From an uncultured Clostridia bacterium (lineage in GTDB: Bacteria > Bacillota > Clostridia > TANB77 > CAG-508), in assembly GCA_947632605.1 (NCBI GenBank), contig CANRPX010000012.1:1-42438 (forward strand): a stretch of DNA of 42,438 bases, in the 5' to 3' direction. Below, piece by piece: positions 6,965-16,390 of this stretch. The position numbers were made by a program, and so were the translations under genes. Within the stretch, counting starts at the first letter, position 1; every line of letters starts with the position of its first letter. Under the pieces are notes generated by a model. The model was not told the DNA's origin. It saw nothing but the letters and a program-made list of their open reading frames with translations, and ran no database searches.

Positions 6965-8969
6965 TTTTTAATGCCCTTTCAATTAAATAATCTTTATAAT
7001 CATCTGGCAAATCTTTAAAATAACTACTAAATCCCCAAACTCTTACAACTAAATTTGGAAATTTTTCTGGATTTTTTCTAGCTTCTATCAATTGTTTGCT
7101 ACTTACAACATTCATTTGCATCTCAAAAAATCCTACTTTAATACTTAACATTAAGAAATCTACAAATTTATCAAAATTATCACTTATAAAATTTGGTGAC
7201 ACAAAGAAATCTACAACATTTCCATTAAATCTATTTTCTTCGTAACTTAATTTTGAGGCAAACTCTACTAATTCTGTATATCCATTTGATACATCAGAAG
7301 ATATATGTACAGCAAAAGGTTCTCCCTCTTTTCTACCATCAAAAGAAGCTGGAACATTTTTAGAAGCATCTATATAACTTGGTGCACTTAAGCCAAATTT
7401 ATATCTTCCTCCTAGATAATTTCTTTTTTCTTTTAAAACATCTGTTGTATATTTTATCAAATCATTGGCAAGTTCTAATATTTTATCACTATCTTTTCCA
7501 TACTTTTCTTCTGAATTTTTTAATCTTTTTAATAATTTTTCATTACTTTCAAAATTATTTTTTCTTATTTTATTAAACTCATCAAAAGACATCTCTTTAT
7601 TTTTAAATACAAATTCTTCTATATTACATATTGAATTTACTAAGTTGGCTAGTCCAACACTTGTTAATCCGAAATTATTATATTTTGCACCGCCTTCTGA
7701 AATATCTTTGCTAGATTTTACACAATCATCAATAAATAATGATAATATTGGATCTTTTTCAAAACGCATATTATTTATTTGATTTATAAGATTATCTAAA
7801 TATTTTTTTAAATATTCTTTGTATTTTTCTATAAAGTCTTGAATATTTGTAAATGAATTTAAATCTTCATTTTCTAATAAATCATTCAATGGATTCATAA
7901 AAGACAACCATCTGATATTATTAGGATCAGAAGCTTTTCCAATTATATATGGTTCCCAACATGCTGATGTTCCATATTTATAAGCATCTTCTTTTTCATA
8001 TCCAAAATTAATTAATTTTTCTATTATCACATCATCATTTGCAAATAATGGGCATCCTATTCCTGTTTGAATACATTTTAAAGACTTTTCTATCAAACTT
8101 CTTGGTGTTTTTTTACTAACTCTAAGTAAAACTTTTGGATCAGGTAATTTAAGTTCTTCCATCAATTCTATAAATAAATATGTAAGTTCATTACATAAAT
8201 ATTCTCCATTTATAGATTCTCCACCTAATTCTATTATTTGACCAGTATCACCTATAAGTGCACTACTTTTCATTTCATAAAAATCATGTAATGTTTCTAA
8301 AAATTCTTTAATTAATTTTTTAGCTTCATTTTCATTTAAAGTTTTATTTTCTATATCTTTTTTATAATATTTTATTAAAATTAAATCTAATCTTCCTAAA
8401 CCATTTAATTTATGATTAGTTTGCCATAACAACATATTAATAAATAAAATTCTTTGTAATGCTTCATATAATGAATCTGCTTTTTTGCTTTTCATATTTT
8501 GTAAATTATTAACTATATTTTTATTACTTTTATTTTTTTCTACAATTCTATCTATTAATAATTCAAATCCTTCTATTGTTTTTAATTCTGTTAAATAAAA
8601 TTTTTCATCATTTTTATTTAAAGATTTTTTTAAATCTTCAAAAGAGTTATCTAATATAATTGAATAATCTATACACATATTATCAATTATAGAATTAGTA
8701 AAACAATTCACTTTTAAGAAATCAAAATTATTATAGAATTTTTTATCTTTTGAAATAGTAATTACATCAATGCCCTTAAATAGTTTTTTAAGTTCTTCTC
8801 CCTTATTTTTATCATAATATATCTTTGTGTTTTTAAAAGCTTTAATTCTGCCTATTATTTTATTATCTTTGCTATATTTTTTTCTATAAATAAGTTTTGA
8901 AAATCTTAAGTGACATATTGTTTTTTTCCCTATAATGTTTTTAATAGTAGTTTTTAATTTACTTTTCAT
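6948..8969 (-). CDS. Glycyl radical enzyme of unknown substrate, eliminase/dehydratase-like active site
   Basis: An oxygen-sensitive radical enzyme of 673 residues. The conserved GLGRLDLIL block is at residues 190-198. The thiyl cysteine is C337 with E339 in SACWEP, the Cys-x-Glu arrangement of diol dehydratases and C-N/C-S lyases rather than the Cys-Cys of pyruvate formate-lyase. EGGAKYNNFG is near 425-434. The C-terminal radical loop RVWGFSSYF puts the glycyl radical on G646, preceded by VVSSKQLIEARKNPEKFPNL. It is shorter than the usual 780-850 residues, mainly at the N-terminus, where residues 1-80 are Lys-rich and not recognisable. The gene sits between the Wzx flippase (11-base overlap) and its activase inside the polysaccharide operon. 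It may dehydrate or cleave a polyol, sugar or substituent used in the glycan; this is inference. The superfamily call is certain. Confidence 0.93.
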   Translation of the reverse strand: MKSKLKTTIKNIIGKKTICHLRFSKLIYRKKYSKDNKIIGRIKAFKNTKIYYDKNKGEELKKLFKGIDVITISKDKKFYNNFDFLKVNCFTNSIIDNMCIDYSIILDNSFEDLKKSLNKNDEKFYLTELKTIEGFELLIDRIVEKNKSNKNIVNNLQNMKSKKADSLYEALQRILFINMLLWQTNHKLNGLGRLDLILIKYYKKDIENKTLNENEAKKLIKEFLETLHDFYEMKSSALIGDTGQIIELGGESINGEYLCNELTYLFIELMEELKLPDPKVLLRVSKKTPRSLIEKSLKCIQTGIGCPLFANDDVIIEKLINFGYEKEDAYKYGTSACWEPYIIGKASDPNNIRWLSFMNPLNDLLENEDLNSFTNIQDFIEKYKEYLKKYLDNLINQINNMRFEKDPILSLFIDDCVKSSKDISEGGAKYNNFGLTSVGLANLVNSICNIEEFVFKNKEMSFDEFNKIRKNNFESNEKLLKRLKNSEEKYGKDSDKILELANDLIKYTTDVLKEKRNYLGGRYKFGLSAPSYIDASKNVPASFDGRKEGEPFAVHISSDVSNGYTELVEFASKLSYEENRFNGNVVDFFVSPNFISDNFDKFVDFLMLSIKVGFFEMQMNVVSSKQLIEARKNPEKFPNLVVRVWGFSSYFKDLPDDYKDYLIERALKSEGNS

Positions 8970-10413
8970 TATTTGCTCCTAATAATTTTTTTCTTAATCT
9001 ATCTATTACAGTAAAAATAAATTTATCTTTTAAAATAAGTAATACTGAGAAATATACAGTAGCTCCAACAACAATTTGTATAATAGTTGATACTATTCCT
9101 ACATGTAAAAATCTGCCAAGTGAAGCTGTTATGACTAACATAATAATTCCACTTACTATATATTTAAAACAATTTCCAAAAACCATTTTAACTGAAATTT
9201 CTTTTCTAACATAAATTAATTGTACTATTAAAATTAATGTTTCTGCTAGAACAGATGCTATTATAGCTCCTACACTTTTAAAAATTGGTATTAATGTAAA
9301 ATTAGTTATAAAGTTAAATATAGCACCAATTATAACTGATTTTGTAAATATATTTTGATTTTTACTTGGAATTAAATATTGTATTCCTGAAACATTATTT
9401 AATCCTATTGCCATAATTAATGGAGCACCAACAATTAATAAAAGTTTTGATTTTTCAAATCCATCTCCTAAAAACCATGGAACAAAATTATAAGATATTG
9501 CCATTATTCCAAACATAATAGGAATTCCTAAAAACCAAACAAAATCAAATGAATTTGATAAATATTTTTTTACTTCTTCTTCTTTTTTATTAGCTATTGT
9601 ACTTGCTATTCTAGGTGCAACTACTGTTCCTAAAGATGTAATTATTGTTAAAGAAATTTTAATAATTTTTTGAGATTGTTCATAGTTTCCTACTTCTGTC
9701 ATATCTTTTAATATTGAACCTATCATAGTTTTATCTAAAACAGTATATACTTGCATTGCTACTTGTGGTACAAATAACAATATAAGTGGTTTTATATGTT
9801 TGAAAATATCTTTTATTTTAAATTTTACTTTTACAATATATTTTGGTAAGTAAAACCATAAAGATAAATTACCAAATAAATTTGATAATACATATATTAT
9901 AAAATAAATTATTAAATCTTTATCTGTTTTTATAAACAAAAATATTGATGTAACACTAATTATTTTTATAATTAAATTTCTTGTTACTGTTTTTTTAAAT
10001 TCTTCTAAACCTTGAAAAAACCAACTTATATCAATACTGTTTGCTATAATTTCTAACACTAAAATTTTATAGTAAGTAGAATATTCACCATTTACTGCAA
10101 AAGTAAAATAGAATATAGCTAAAGATATTCCTAAAGTTATAAATCTCATTATCAATATTTCGAAAAAAGTTTTGCTTCTTTCTTCTTTTTTATCCTGAAG
10201 ATAAGCAATCTCTCTTTGTCCATACATAGCAACACCAAGACTTCCAAAAAGAACAAAATATGTTGCAATTGATAATGTGTAACTATATATACCAACATTT
10301 TCAGCTCCTAATACTCTAGATAAGTACGGAGTTGTTATAAGTGGTAAAATCAATATTAAAATTTGATATAATAAATTATATATATAATTTTTTGCAATAC
10401 TTTTCTTAGCCAT
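8959..10413 (-). CDS. wzx: Wzx-type oligosaccharide flippase (MOP superfamily)
   Basis: A membrane protein of 484 residues with 12 or more hydrophobic helices. The opening NYIYNLLYQILILILPLITTPYLSRVLG and the following NVGIYSYTLSIATYF are typical of the polysaccharide transport family. It should flip undecaprenyl-diphosphate-linked repeat units to the outer face of the membrane. It lies beside the EpsG-like polymerase and glycosyltransferases that would make and polymerise those units. Its start overlaps the end of glf by 8 bases and its end overlaps the glycyl radical enzyme gene by 11 bases, so it is in a tightly coupled stretch. The gene symbol denotes role, not close identity. Confidence 0.9.
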   Translation of the reverse strand: MAKKSIAKNYIYNLLYQILILILPLITTPYLSRVLGAENVGIYSYTLSIATYFVLFGSLGVAMYGQREIAYLQDKKEERSKTFFEILIMRFITLGISLAIFYFTFAVNGEYSTYYKILVLEIIANSIDISWFFQGLEEFKKTVTRNLIIKIISVTSIFLFIKTDKDLIIYFIIYVLSNLFGNLSLWFYLPKYIVKVKFKIKDIFKHIKPLILLFVPQVAMQVYTVLDKTMIGSILKDMTEVGNYEQSQKIIKISLTIITSLGTVVAPRIASTIANKKEEEVKKYLSNSFDFVWFLGIPIMFGIMAISYNFVPWFLGDGFEKSKLLLIVGAPLIMAIGLNNVSGIQYLIPSKNQNIFTKSVIIGAIFNFITNFTLIPIFKSVGAIIASVLAETLILIVQLIYVRKEISVKMVFGNCFKYIVSGIIMLVITASLGRFLHVGIVSTIIQIVVGATVYFSVLLILKDKFIFTVIDRLRKKLLGANNEK

Positions 10414-11509
10414 TTAATTCCTTCCTCACACATTTTAAAGCTTCTTCTATTACTTTATGCATATCATAATATTTGTACTCGCCTAACCTTCCTCCAAATA
10501 TTACTTTTTTATCTTTACTTGCTAATTCTTTATATTTTTCATAAAGTAAATTATTCTTTTCATCATTTATTGGATAATATGGTTCCTTATCCCTATTCCA
10601 AGCATCAGAATATTCTTTTGAAATTACTGTTTTAGGTTGTGTTCCAAATTCAAAGTGCTTATGTTCTATTATTCTTGTATATGGAACTTCATATTCTGTA
10701 TAATTTACAACTGCATTTCCTTGATAATTATCAATATCTAATACTTCTGTTTCAAATCTAACACTCCTATATTCAAGTTCTCCAAAACAATAATTATAAT
10801 ATTCATCAATTTGACCAGTAAATATAATTTTTTTTGCTATTTTTTCTAATTCTTCTCTATGTTCAAAATAGTTGTAATTCAATCTTACTTCTATTCCATC
10901 TAACATTTTTTCAAAAATTTTTGTATATCCACCTTCAGGTATTCCTTGATATTTATCGTTAAAATAATTATTATCATAAGTAAATCTAACTGGTAATCTT
11001 TTTATTATAAAACTTGGAAGTTCTGTTGCTTTTCTTCCCCATTGTTTTTCTGTATAACCTTTTACTAATTTTTCATATATTGTTTTTCCAACTAACTTAA
11101 TAGCCTGTTCTTCTAAATTTTTAGGCTCTCCTATATTTGATTCTTTTAGTTCTTCTTCTATTTTCTTTTTTGCTTCTTCTGGAGTAAATACTCCCCATAG
11201 TTTATTAAAAGTATTCATATTAAATGGAAGATTATAAACTTCATCTTTATACCTTGCAACTGGTGAATTTGTATATCTATTAAATTCTGCAAACTGATTT
11301 ATATATTCCCATACTTCTTTATTACTTGTATGAAAAATATGTGCTCCATATTTATGTACATTTATATCTTCAATTTTCTCTGTGTACACATTTCCACCAA
11401 TATGATTTCTCTTATCTATTACTAAGCATTTCTTTCCAGCTTTAGTAGCTTCATAAGCAAATATCGATCCAAATAATCCAGATCCTACTATTAAATAATC
11501 GTAGTCCAT
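10406..11509 (-). CDS. glf: UDP-galactopyranose mutase
   Basis: A flavoenzyme of 367 residues that converts UDP-galactopyranose to UDP-galactofuranose, the donor for galactofuranose in surface glycans. The FAD-binding motif VGSGLFGSIFAYEA is at residues 7-20, followed by IDKRNHIGGNVYTE, KYGAHIFHTS and the active-site region YTEKQWGRKATELP. PYYPINDEKNNLLYEKYK and FGGRLGEYKYYDMH near the C-terminus complete the family pattern and the length is normal. The ATG has a GGAGGTATA site directly upstream. It is the only nucleotide-sugar enzyme in the operon, so the glycan probably contains galactofuranose while other sugars come from genes elsewhere. Confidence 0.97.
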   Translation of the reverse strand: MDYDYLIVGSGLFGSIFAYEATKAGKKCLVIDKRNHIGGNVYTEKIEDINVHKYGAHIFHTSNKEVWEYINQFAEFNRYTNSPVARYKDEVYNLPFNMNTFNKLWGVFTPEEAKKKIEEELKESNIGEPKNLEEQAIKLVGKTIYEKLVKGYTEKQWGRKATELPSFIIKRLPVRFTYDNNYFNDKYQGIPEGGYTKIFEKMLDGIEVRLNYNYFEHREELEKIAKKIIFTGQIDEYYNYCFGELEYRSVRFETEVLDIDNYQGNAVVNYTEYEVPYTRIIEHKHFEFGTQPKTVISKEYSDAWNRDKEPYYPINDEKNNLLYEKYKELASKDKKVIFGGRLGEYKYYDMHKVIEEALKCVRKELNG

Positions 11510-11520
11510 TATACCTCCAA

Positions 11521-12260
11521 TTATTCTGAAATTTTATTTAAATATTTATTCATTTTTATATATTTGTTACTTATTATCATATCACTCACTACAAAACCTT
11601 TTTCTTTATATTCTTTAATATAAAAATTACTCTTTAAGTTTTTGTCATCATAAACTGAAAAACATATTTTATTTTCATAGTTTAAATTATCAAATGCTAC
11701 TACATCTTCAAATTCACATCCATTTTGGTCATTAAATTTTAAAATTATATTGTCAAAATTTATTCTTTGAACTCTTCTAGTCCATTTTTCTAGAGCTTCC
11801 TCTTCTGATTTATAATGAAGAAAGAATATTTCTATATCTAATAATTTTCCTATTGGATATGTTCCAAAAACTGATTCTCTTGGTTGTATGTATTCTTTGT
11901 ATTTAGATTCTTCTGGTTTAATAAATTCTAATTTTGCAGAAGTATATTTTTTTAAATCTTTAGCAAATTTTAAATAATCTTTTGGCATTATATAAAGTCC
12001 TACTGTTGGTGTTAAATAAGGTAAATTAAAACATCTATATACCCATCCTCCCCAACAATTATTGCAAATTATAGAGAAATTTCTATTTTTTAAAAATTTA
12101 TATCTAATTTTAGATAGTTTTTTTTCGTTAAATTTTTTAGTTAAACTAAAAAACTTTTGACGAAAAAATAATTCTATTTTATAGTATGATTTCTGTAATC
12201 CGCTTAGCTGTATATATATATATATATATTATGAGCTATTTTTGCTATTTTAGACTTCAT
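11521..12260 (-). CDS. DUF1919 exopolysaccharide protein, out of frame with its start through a (TA) repeat (OFF state)
   Basis: DUF1919 proteins occur in capsule clusters and are thought to act as glycosyl- or phosphotransferases. The family core is read in one frame from 12228 downward: the hallmark NNCWGGWVYRCF, then LTPTVGLYIMPKDYLKF, and an ordinary C-terminus to 11521. That frame has no ATG, GTG or TTG before NNCWGG; the first ATG in it (11988) is after the conserved core. An ATG at 12260, overlapping the stop of the preceding DUF4422 gene (TAATG), opens another frame reading MKSKIAKIAHN and then enters the TA repeat and stops at TAA. Losing one TA or gaining two would join both parts into about 245 residues. 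Read as a phase-variable gene; a decayed start is the alternative. Confidence 0.75.
12211..12229. repeat. (TA)9.5 dinucleotide repeat inside the DUF1919 coding region
   Basis: An uninterrupted 19-base TA tract about 30 bases downstream of the ATG at 12260. It lies exactly between the start-codon frame and the frame of the conserved domain, and these differ by an amount that one TA unit corrects. Confidence 0.9.
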
Positions 12261-13048
12261 TATAATTTTATTCCCTTCAATTTTAATTTAAAAGATGTTC
12301 TCATATTTATTATATTTGCTTTCAGTCTTTGCAATTTTGTTTGTTCTATAAAAAATAAAGGCAAAGACTCTATTTTTAAATTATTTTTTCTTATCCAAAC
12401 ATTAAATAATCTTTCTGATAAAAATCCATAAACTCTTTTTTGATGATCATCTCTTGAAGATATATCAATCTGTTTTTCTAATTCAAATAATATATCAAAT
12501 ATCCATTCACAATACTTATCTATTAATTCTTTTTTACATACAAACATATTTAAAGGATATATTTGATGACTATTTATAAGTTTATCAAAATATGATAAAT
12601 ATTCTGGATATTTTTTTTCTATTATATTTCTACATAAATCTAAATCTTCTGAATAATGATATTTTTTATATATTTCATAAATTGTTTCTTCTGTTTTCCA
12701 ACTCTTTGGTAAAATAATATCAGCATTTTTAAGAATTTTCATACACTCGTTTTCTCTTAAAATATGTGTTTTTATTTTATTTAAGAAAAATCTTCTATAA
12801 TGACAAAGTCCTACATATTTATAATCTGTATTTTTCCATATCCAATACAAACCTGTTAATTCACAAAAGTTTTTATTTTTATCTGATATATTATCTCCAG
12901 TAGAATCTACTAAAATATCTTCTGGTAAATCTACATTTTCTTGTTTTCCTAATAATAATTTTTGATATGTATTTTTTTCTAAATTTAATTTATTTAAATC
13001 TACTTTTTTATGCATCATAACAAAAATCTTTAATTTATTACTAGTCAT
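12260..13048 (-). CDS. DUF4422 exopolysaccharide glycosyltransferase
   Basis: A cytoplasmic protein of 262 residues of the DUF4422 family, found in capsule and O-antigen clusters and thought to be glycosyltransferases. The pattern is clear: KIFVMMHKK at the N-terminus, DSTGDNISDKN near residue 48, CELTGLYWIWKN, and GLCHYRRFF near residue 80, then YPLNMFVCKKEL and FLSERLFNVW toward the C-terminus. It directly abuts the EpsG-like gene upstream, and its stop overlaps by one base the ATG that should start the DUF1919 gene, so translation is coupled. The sugar it transfers cannot be told from sequence. Confidence 0.9.
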   Translation of the reverse strand: MTSNKLKIFVMMHKKVDLNKLNLEKNTYQKLLLGKQENVDLPEDILVDSTGDNISDKNKNFCELTGLYWIWKNTDYKYVGLCHYRRFFLNKIKTHILRENECMKILKNADIILPKSWKTEETIYEIYKKYHYSEDLDLCRNIIEKKYPEYLSYFDKLINSHQIYPLNMFVCKKELIDKYCEWIFDILFELEKQIDISSRDDHQKRVYGFLSERLFNVWIRKNNLKIESLPLFFIEQTKLQRLKANIINMRTSFKLKLKGIKL

Positions 13049-14188
13049 TTAATCCCTTAATCCTCCTATAACATCTGAAACATAAGGATATGTGTCTGCA
13101 TCATTAAGTATTATAAATTGATAATACCAACATACAACAAGTATTGAAAATATCATAAATATACATAATGCTTTATTTGCTAAATCTTTTTTTGTATATT
13201 TTAAAAAACTTGGAAGTAAAACAATCATACTTATTACATAAAAATATAATCCTAGTCTTACAAAATTGACTGATATTTCTACTAAAGAATATGTTCCAAA
13301 ACTAATTATATAAAAAATAAAATACGTTGCTAAATCGTCTTTTTTATAAAATTCGAAAAATATAAATAAAACAAGCCATATACATCTACTAGAAATAGAA
13401 AAAACTGATACGCTTTCTTTTGTCCAATCTTCAGTTGATATATAATTAAGATATTTTTCTGGAAGTATTTGCATTGAGAAAAGAATATTTAAAACACTTT
13501 GCACATTCATTCCTATTAAAATAATAAAAATTATGCTAAGCACTAAAATTATATATTTACTTCTTCTTGTAATTTTGTCATTATTAAAAATATAAAATAT
13601 TATATGAATAGGAATTCCTACAATAATAGTTCTATGAAATAAATATCCTATTATCATACATAAAACAAGTTTCCCATACTCTTTCTTTTCATTAAAAATT
13701 AAAGAATATAACAAAATTGCCATTGCTATACTTTGTCTTGATATACTTAATGATGTATTATAAAAAATTAGTAAAAACACTAAAAAACCCAATGACATTG
13801 AAATTTTATCTCTTTTATAATATAAAAATTGGTATACAAAATAAAATACTATTAGTTGCAAAACAAATAATAAAACATGAATACTTTTAAATATCTTTGT
13901 TATTACATATACTAATAAACAATATCCTAATTCTATTCCAGTAAGGTTATTTACAGTAATTAAACATTTTGATAAATTATTTGCTGATAATACCCTTAAA
14001 TAAAGTGGTTTTACATAAATATCTGTATCAGTACCTATTGTTTCAGCTCTTAATCCTGCTAAAATAGATGGTATTAATATTCCTATGCAAGAAAAAAGTA
14101 TACCTTGCCATTTTTTATTTTTATTAAAACTTATTTCAGCAAGAAAAACGAAAAATGTACTTATTAAAAAAACAATTAAATATATCAT
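13049..14188 (-). CDS. EpsG-family polysaccharide polymerase (Wzy-like)
   Basis: A membrane protein of 379 residues with about ten hydrophobic helices. The motif LAGLRAETIGTDTDIYVKPL near residues 43-62 is the hallmark of EpsG family proteins, which polymerise repeat units on the outer face of the membrane. SISRQSIAMAILLYSL near residue 153 is also typical. In this operon it would act after the Wzx flippase. Its stop is directly followed by the start of the DUF4422 gene. It appears complete. Confidence 0.88.
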   Translation of the reverse strand: MIYLIVFLISTFFVFLAEISFNKNKKWQGILFSCIGILIPSILAGLRAETIGTDTDIYVKPLYLRVLSANNLSKCLITVNNLTGIELGYCLLVYVITKIFKSIHVLLFVLQLIVFYFVYQFLYYKRDKISMSLGFLVFLLIFYNTSLSISRQSIAMAILLYSLIFNEKKEYGKLVLCMIIGYLFHRTIIVGIPIHIIFYIFNNDKITRRSKYIILVLSIIFIILIGMNVQSVLNILFSMQILPEKYLNYISTEDWTKESVSVFSISSRCIWLVLFIFFEFYKKDDLATYFIFYIISFGTYSLVEISVNFVRLGLYFYVISMIVLLPSFLKYTKKDLANKALCIFMIFSILVVCWYYQFIILNDADTYPYVSDVIGGLRD

Positions 14189-14198
14189 TAAATATCTC

Positions 14199-15137
14199 CT
14201 AATTTCTTTTAAAAAATATCTTTATCCTTCGTTGTACTCTTTTTAATTTATAAAAAAAGTACTCTAATTTTTCATAAATATAACCTTTATATGTATTAAA
14301 CTTTTTAATATCTTGAATCGAAATATCATTTGAATCTTTTAACTCAAAAAATCCTAGATTTGTTATTAAATACGAATCTATTTTTTTATAGTCAAATGTT
14401 TCTTTTGGAAATTTTCGTTTAGAAAAATGTATATATAGAAATTCTTGTTCACCAAATTTTCCATCTATCCAATATTTTCTATAAATACCATTATTTTTTT
14501 TATAAAAAATTTGATAATTATAATTTTTTTCTTTAAATGCTAATCTAAATCTTTTGTAAATTTTAGAAATATCTGCAAATAAGCATTTTTCAAAAATTGG
14601 AAAATTATTTTCTTTATATATTTCATATATTCCATTTTTTTCATCAAAGCCAAGATTTTCAGAAGTTGTTAATACATTTTTCCAATTAGAACTTAATTTA
14701 AATCTTTCATTTACTTCTTTATCATTCTTATATAATGACAAATGTCCAAATTTTAAAAATTTATCATAATTTTCTAAATGGTATTCATTTAGAAATTTTC
14801 TTATATTTCCAAATATTAAATCTATGTCACAATGTCCCCAATAATCAAAGCCATTTAGAAAATCATTAAATATTATTCCGTAAGTTGCTTTAAAATCGCA
14901 CAATTTATATGGTTTCTCTAATATTATATCACTTTTAATTTTTTCTTTTATTAAATTTCTTAAATTTTCAAACTTTATATAAAATACTTCAACATTTATT
15001 GGTATATCATAATTTATTTTTTGATCTGTTACTATAAGAAAATTTATATCTTTATTTTCCTCACATGATTTTAGCCATAAATGAAAGTAATCAGGAAAAC
15101 TACCAAAATATGCTGTTATTATTTTTACTTTAAGCAT
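14199..15137 (-). CDS. DUF6625 family putative glycosyltransferase
   Basis: A protein of 312 residues with the layout of the DUF6625 family seen in capsule clusters: KIITAYFGSFPDYFHLWLKS at the N-terminus, KPYKLCDFKATYGIIFNDFL near residue 95 and the D-x-D-containing WGHCDIDLIFGNIRKFL near residue 119. The D-x-D probably binds a metal and nucleotide sugar, suggesting a GT-A-like fold. The C-terminus is very basic (YKLKRVQRRIKIFFKRN), consistent with membrane association. The start ATG overlaps the stop of the preceding GT4 gene. Donor and acceptor are unknown. Confidence 0.8.
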   Translation of the reverse strand: MLKVKIITAYFGSFPDYFHLWLKSCEENKDINFLIVTDQKINYDIPINVEVFYIKFENLRNLIKEKIKSDIILEKPYKLCDFKATYGIIFNDFLNGFDYWGHCDIDLIFGNIRKFLNEYHLENYDKFLKFGHLSLYKNDKEVNERFKLSSNWKNVLTTSENLGFDEKNGIYEIYKENNFPIFEKCLFADISKIYKRFRLAFKEKNYNYQIFYKKNNGIYRKYWIDGKFGEQEFLYIHFSKRKFPKETFDYKKIDSYLITNLGFFELKDSNDISIQDIKKFNTYKGYIYEKLEYFFYKLKRVQRRIKIFFKRN

Positions 15138-16333
15138 TATTTCTCCTTCTTTTTTATTTCTTTATAAATAATTTTTTCTAAATTATTTACAGCTTCTTCT
15201 ATTTTGCAATTCTCATAAGCAAATTTTTTTCCATTTAGTGATAACTTATTATATAATTCTTCATCATCAATTACTCTACATATTTCTTTATTCATTTCTG
15301 AAATATTATTTATAGTTGTTCCACCTGGTAGCAATTTAGCATTACCAACATTTGTACTAATAAATGGTATTCCTTGTGACATTGCTTCAATTATTGAGAT
15401 AGAATACTCTTCATAATTACTTCCGACTAAATATAATTTAGAATTATGAATAATATTAGGTATATCCCCTTTTTCTACATTATATAAAAAGTGAACATTC
15501 AACTTTTTTTTGTACTTTTTTTGATAATATTGATTCTTTTTTAATAGTTTTTCGTAATATGAATTTTTTCTTGAGCCTATAAAAACCATATCATATTCTG
15601 AATTTTTATCACATAAATAATACTCTTTTAAAATGCCTATTTGATTTTTATAGTCATGATAATTTGCAACACTCAAAAAATAGCCATTATTAGCAATTTT
15701 TGCATATTTTTCAATAAATTTATCACTTTCTATATTTTCAAAAAAAGCATCATTTGCAGCATTTCCTAATATATATTTTTCTTTGGTGAATTTTTTATTT
15801 AAATACTTCATACTGCTATCAGTTTCACATAAACTAATTGTAGCATCAAACTTATTTATATACTTTGGAAGAATAAATTTATAATAATATCTCCACCAAA
15901 AGAAATTATACGTATTTCCAAAAGTATGTTTTAAAGTTCCCCTTATTTGAAATGGTTTTAATGTTAGTCCAGAAAATCCGTGTGCATGCATTATTTTTAT
16001 ACCGTTAAATTTGTCTATGTATTTTAATAAAATATCAGTAGTAATTGCTTGACAGCACTCTATTATTAAAACATCATCTTTTCTAGATAATAGATATTCT
16101 ATATAGTCTTTGCAATTACTTTTATACATTTTTAGAAAATTTCTATCTATATTTTTAATTCTTATTATAGTCACACCATTATATTCTTCTTCTAAAGGCA
16201 AGTTCTCTTCATATCTAGTTATAACAGTTACTTCATGATTTCTTTTAGCTAATCCTTCTGCCAAATATTTTACTACACTTGGTACACCACTTGTTCTTGG
16301 AAAATAAGATTCTACTATAAAAGTTATTTTCAT
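15137..16333 (-). CDS. GT4 family glycosyltransferase
   Basis: A GT-B-fold enzyme of 398 residues that adds a sugar from a nucleotide donor. The acceptor domain begins SYFPRTSGVPSVVKYLAEGL, and the C-terminal donor domain carries GNAANDAF, SVANYHDYKNQ and the E-x7-E region NYEEYSISIIEAMSQGIPFI, which binds the nucleotide sugar. It has no membrane segment and is probably cytoplasmic at the membrane face. A 57-base gap separates it from the pyruvyl transferase gene upstream, larger than most gaps in this operon. Confidence 0.9.
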   Translation of the reverse strand: MKITFIVESYFPRTSGVPSVVKYLAEGLAKRNHEVTVITRYEENLPLEEEYNGVTIIRIKNIDRNFLKMYKSNCKDYIEYLLSRKDDVLIIECCQAITTDILLKYIDKFNGIKIMHAHGFSGLTLKPFQIRGTLKHTFGNTYNFFWWRYYYKFILPKYINKFDATISLCETDSSMKYLNKKFTKEKYILGNAANDAFFENIESDKFIEKYAKIANNGYFLSVANYHDYKNQIGILKEYYLCDKNSEYDMVFIGSRKNSYYEKLLKKNQYYQKKYKKKLNVHFLYNVEKGDIPNIIHNSKLYLVGSNYEEYSISIIEAMSQGIPFISTNVGNAKLLPGGTTINNISEMNKEICRVIDDEELYNKLSLNGKKFAYENCKIEEAVNNLEKIIYKEIKKKEK

Positions 16334-16390
16334 ATCTTTCTTTCCCCTTTATTTTTTATAAATTATTTAAAGTTCTTTTTTCCCCTTAAA

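Noticed and set aside
7379..7782. Open frames on the plus strand within the glycyl radical enzyme gene
   Set aside because: They are hydrophobic shadow frames caused by low GC content, without ribosome binding sites, opposite a certain gene.
12201..12240. TA repeat as a promoter or spacer element instead of a coding repeat
   Set aside because: It lies about 30 bases downstream of a coupled ATG within an operon whose other genes have nearly no gaps, and both flanking frames are open except for the repeat offset, so a coding repeat is the better reading.
12186..12431. Plus-strand open frame across the TA repeat
   Set aside because: It runs antisense to the DUF4422 and DUF1919 genes, has no ribosome binding site and encodes a repeat-derived YIYIYI stretch; it is a shadow of the real genes.
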